A stretch of DNA of 35,078 nucleotides from the NCBI RefSeq assembly GCF_013393345.1, contig NZ_QJRF01000077.1:1-35078 (forward strand), read 5' to 3'. The position numbers and the translations under genes are program-made. The stretch comes from Pseudomonas taiwanensis. Lineage in GTDB: Bacteria; Pseudomonadota; Gammaproteobacteria; Pseudomonadales; Pseudomonadaceae. The notes under the pieces are model-generated. The model made no database searches, had not been told where the DNA came from, and saw only the letters and a program-made list of their open reading frames with translations. Below, in pieces: positions 32,391 to 35,078 of the stretch (positions within the stretch are counted from its first letter, which is position 1; each line of letters begins with the position of its first letter).

Positions 32391-34373
32391 ATGGATTTAA
32401 CAATTACGGTCGCAGGGATCGAAAGTTTCACCGCTGATCTCTGTTCGGGGGCCGAGCATCTGCAGGACTTTTTCAGACTGACGCTGAGCGGCCATAGCGC
32501 CACATCCCTCACCCTGAGCAGCCTCATTGCCACCCACCTCACCACCACCCTCCACAACGACGCCAACCAGCGCCCCCTCGACGCCCTGGTCGCCGAAATC
32601 CACCAACTCCCAGCCGACGCCACCGCCGAGCGCTATCAGTTGGTGCTACGCCCTTGGCTGTGGTGGCTGACCCTGGCGAGCAACAACCGGGTATTCCAGA
32701 ACAAGACCACCAGCGACATCGTCACCGGCATCTTCACGGCCCATGGTTTTACCGATTACCAGTTGAAGCTCAGCGGCAGCTACGAGCCCCGCGAGTATTG
32801 CGTGCAGTACGGCGAGACAGACTTCGCCTTTGTTTCGCGGCTGCTGGAGGAGGAAGGCATTTTCTGGTTCTTCACCCATGAAGGCGGCAAGCACACCCTG
32901 GTGCTGGGTGACAGCAACGATGCGTTCCCGCCGATTCCCAACGGGCCGAAGGTGCCTTATCTGGGCCAGGAGATCGGTGTGCGTGAGCTGCACGGGGTGC
33001 GTTCCGGGCAGCTCTGCCTGCAGGCGGTGGCCGGGGTGTACAGCGCCACCGACTACGAATTCACCACGCCGACCACGTCGCTCTACAGCCAGGCCGAAGC
33101 GGTGGCCGGGCCACGGTCAATGTACGAGCATCCCGGCGGCTACACCGCCAAGGCGCGCGGCGATGCGCTGTCCAAGCAGCGGGTGGATGAGCTGCGCAGC
33201 CAGGAGCAGCGCTTCATCGGCGAAAGCGACTGTCGCTGGCTGGTGCCGGGACACTGGTTCACCCTGAGCGGGCATGACGACGCGTCGCTGAATATCGACT
33301 GGGTGGTGACCTCGGTCACCCACGAAGCCAGCCACGAGCATTACCGCAATCGCTTCGAAGCCATTCCCAAGGCCACCCACTATCGCGCGCCGCGCATCAC
33401 ACCCAAGCCGCGCATGCATACCCAGACCGCAGTGGTGGTGGGCAAGAGCGGCGAGGAAATCTGGACCGACCAGTATGGCCGCATCAAGCTCCAGTTCCCC
33501 TGGGACCGCGAGGGCAAGAACGACGAAACCTCCTCCTGCTGGGTGCGGGTGGTGCTGCCCTGGAGCGGCAAAGGATTCGGCATGCAGTTCGTCCCGCGTA
33601 TCGGCCAGGAAGTGATCGTCACCTTCATCGATGGCGACCCGGACCGTCCGCTGGTGACCGGCTGCGTCTACAACGGCGACAACACCCTGCCCTACGCCCT
33701 GCCGGACAACCAGACCCAGTCTGGCATCAAGACCAATTCTTCCAAGGGCGGTGGCGGCTTCAACGAGCTGCGCTTCGACGACAAGAAGGACGCCGAAGAG
33801 GTGTTCCTGCAGGCGCAGAAGGACATGAAGGTGAATGTGCTCAACGACAGCACCGCCACCATCGGCCACGACGAGACCCTTACGGTGCAGAACGCCCGCA
33901 CGCGCACGGTGAAGGAAGGCGACGAGACCATCACCCTGGAGAAGGGCAAACGCTCCGTAACCATCCAGACCGGCAGCGACACCCTGGATGTGAAGGACAG
34001 CCGCACGGTGAAGGTGGGCGCCGACCAGACCCAAAGCACCGGCGGCAACTACAGCCACAAGGTGACGGGTAACTACGAGCTCACCGTGGACGGCAATCTG
34101 ACCATCAAGGTCAACGGCACCCTCACCCTGCAGAGTGGCGGCAGCCTGACCATCAAGAGCGATGCCGACCTCGCCGCCCAGGCCGGAACGTCCATCACCC
34201 AGAAGGCTGGAACGTCCCTGACCAACCAGGCAGGCACGTCGCTGGACAACAAGGCCGGAACCACACTGACCAACGACGCCGGCATCAGTCTGACCAACAA
34301 GGCCAGCGCCGAACAGACGGTGGACGGCGGCGGCATGTTGACCATCAAGGGCGGCTTGGTGAAGGTGAACTGA
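32391..34373 (+). CDS. vgrG: VgrG (TssI), T6SS spike protein
   Basis: 660 residues. The gp27-like hub occupies about 1-340 (LASNNRVFQNKTTSDIV and YGETDFAFVSRLLEEEGI are typical), the gp5-type OB fold about 345-430 (DQYGRIKLQFPWDREG, then GDPDRPLVTG), and the beta-helix spike about 465-660. The tip region has six 8-residue repeats of the AGTSLTNx type (about 595-642), and the protein ends shortly after, with no C-terminal effector domain, so cargo must bind non-covalently. The first about 80 bases are AT-richer than the rest. The stop is 2 bases before the MORN gene. Confidence 0.95.
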   Translation: MDLTITVAGIESFTADLCSGAEHLQDFFRLTLSGHSATSLTLSSLIATHLTTTLHNDANQRPLDALVAEIHQLPADATAERYQLVLRPWLWWLTLASNNRVFQNKTTSDIVTGIFTAHGFTDYQLKLSGSYEPREYCVQYGETDFAFVSRLLEEEGIFWFFTHEGGKHTLVLGDSNDAFPPIPNGPKVPYLGQEIGVRELHGVRSGQLCLQAVAGVYSATDYEFTTPTTSLYSQAEAVAGPRSMYEHPGGYTAKARGDALSKQRVDELRSQEQRFIGESDCRWLVPGHWFTLSGHDDASLNIDWVVTSVTHEASHEHYRNRFEAIPKATHYRAPRITPKPRMHTQTAVVVGKSGEEIWTDQYGRIKLQFPWDREGKNDETSSCWVRVVLPWSGKGFGMQFVPRIGQEVIVTFIDGDPDRPLVTGCVYNGDNTLPYALPDNQTQSGIKTNSSKGGGGFNELRFDDKKDAEEVFLQAQKDMKVNVLNDSTATIGHDETLTVQNARTRTVKEGDETITLEKGKRSVTIQTGSDTLDVKDSRTVKVGADQTQSTGGNYSHKVTGNYELTVDGNLTIKVNGTLTLQSGGSLTIKSDADLAAQAGTSITQKAGTSLTNQAGTSLDNKAGTTLTNDAGISLTNKASAEQTVDGGGMLTIKGGLVKVN

Positions 34374-34375
34374 CG

Positions 34376-34921
34376 ATGGCGCAATCCGGCAAGCTCGACC
34401 TCACCCGTGGCGACAGCCGCATGCAGGGCAACCTGCAGGACGGCGATCTGGAAGGGCGGGTGCGCATCGAGGAAGCTGGCCGCCCCCAGGCCCAGCTCAG
34501 CTACAGCCAGGGCGAGCTGAATGGCCCGACCACCCTGTTCCACCCCAATGGCAAGGTTTCGGCGCAGATGCCTTATGTGCGCGGCAAGCTGCATGGCGTG
34601 GCGACCTTCCATGCCCCGGAAGGCTGGCTGCAACGCAAGGTGAACTATCGCCAGGGGCTGATGCATGGCCAGGCGACCAGCTATTACCCGGACGGCAGCG
34701 TCGCGGAAATCGAGCAGTATCGCGACGGCGTGCGTGACGGTCCCTACCAGCGCTTCCACGGCAATGGCCAGGTGGCCCTGCGCAGTCGCTACCTGAAAGG
34801 GCAGCTACTGGAGCCAGGCCAACCCTTCGCCGAAGACGGTCGACCACTGGACGCCGATGGCAAGCCCATCTCCCGGCTGCGCTGGTGGTGGCGACGCTGG
34901 ACCGAACCCGCCGAAGCCTGA
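34376..34921 (+). CDS. MORN-variant repeat protein (YwqK-like), VgrG-linked
   Basis: 181 residues with five copies of a Y-x-x-G-x-x-x-G element at an exact 24-residue period (Tyr43, 67, 91, 115, 139). Each is followed by a Y/F..NG or DG.. strand; this is the MORN_2 pattern of the YwqK family. There is no signal peptide; the C-terminus is Trp/Arg-rich. It starts 2 bases after the vgrG stop, so it is coupled to vgrG. Family members are annotated as antitoxins because B. subtilis YwqK goes with the deaminase toxin YwqJ. Here it may be an immunity protein for the upstream deaminases or nuclease, or an adaptor that loads cargo on VgrG. Fold is clear, role is inferred. Confidence 0.75.
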   Translation: MAQSGKLDLTRGDSRMQGNLQDGDLEGRVRIEEAGRPQAQLSYSQGELNGPTTLFHPNGKVSAQMPYVRGKLHGVATFHAPEGWLQRKVNYRQGLMHGQATSYYPDGSVAEIEQYRDGVRDGPYQRFHGNGQVALRSRYLKGQLLEPGQPFAEDGRPLDADGKPISRLRWWWRRWTEPAEA

Positions 34922-34931
34922 CGCCCTTACT

Positions 34932-35078
34932 TGTAGGAGCGAGCTTGCTCGCGAACCGGACCGACCATTCGCCGGCAAGCCGGCTCCTACATACGCGTGC
35001 CGTCTTGGCCCCGTCCCTGTAGGAGCGAGCTTGCTCGCGAACCGCGACCCACCATTCGCCGGCAAGCCGGCTCCTACA
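34932..35078. repeat. Two tandem REPINs of a second REP family
   Basis: Units at 34932-34991 (60 bases) and 35018-35078 (61 bases) each run from TGTAGGAGCGAGCTTGCTCG to GCCGGCAAGCCGGCTCCTAC, two REP arms in inverted orientation around a variable centre. They differ from the REPINs at 1978-2341 and 13930-14310. They follow the MORN stop directly and may end transcription of the T6SS plus-strand operon. The array may continue beyond the window. Confidence 0.85.

Overview
The window looks like a chromosomal segment of a high-GC Pseudomonas (sensu lato). The evidence is about 65-70% GC in core genes, a Pseudomonas-type phenylacetate (paa) gene order, Pseudomonas-style REP palindromes, and a type VI secretion cluster laid out like the third one (HSI-III) of P. 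aeruginosa. The species cannot be told from sequence alone.

Region 1 (1-3289, minus strand) is the upper pathway for aromatic amines. It holds a partial phenylacetaldehyde dehydrogenase cut by the left edge, a small exported mono-haem cytochrome c, and a FeaR-like AraC regulator. The 561-base gap between cytochrome c and feaR holds three tandem REPIN-like repeats and a match to the FeaR half-site pattern.

Region 2 (3383-13340) is the phenylacetyl-CoA pathway. paaX, paaY and paaN lie on the minus strand. They are divergent from paaF-G-H-I-J-K on the plus strand, which is tightly packed and closed by a strong intrinsic terminator. The ring epoxidase (paaABCDE), the transporter and a MaoC-type PaaZ hydratase domain are absent here, so the pathway is split. 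A DUF1428 gene (13562-13915) and a second REPIN cluster, inverted relative to the first, close the region.

Region 3 (14315-34921) is a type VI secretion system with all 13 core genes. tssJ-K-L-M-A run on the minus strand. tssB-C-hcp-tssE-F-G-clpV run on the plus strand and continue into cargo genes, vgrG and a MORN-repeat gene. No fha, ppkA/pppA, sfa regulator or PAAR gene is visible. TssM has lost its recognisable P-loop.

The most interesting part is the slot between clpV and vgrG (30493-32371). It encodes two small stand-alone proteins with cytidine-deaminase-fold zinc motifs (HAE plus PC/CPxC), followed by a DNase I-like (EEP family) nuclease with a complete active site. The second and third genes are clearly AT-richer than the rest (about 42-47% GC in sampled lines), which suggests acquisition. 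Downstream of vgrG lies a five-repeat YwqK-like MORN protein. In Bacillus, YwqK accompanies the deaminase toxin YwqJ and the nuclease YwqL. I infer a DNA- or nucleotide-attacking T6SS effector cassette, perhaps with the MORN protein as immunity or adaptor. The window ends in two tandem REPINs of a different REP family.
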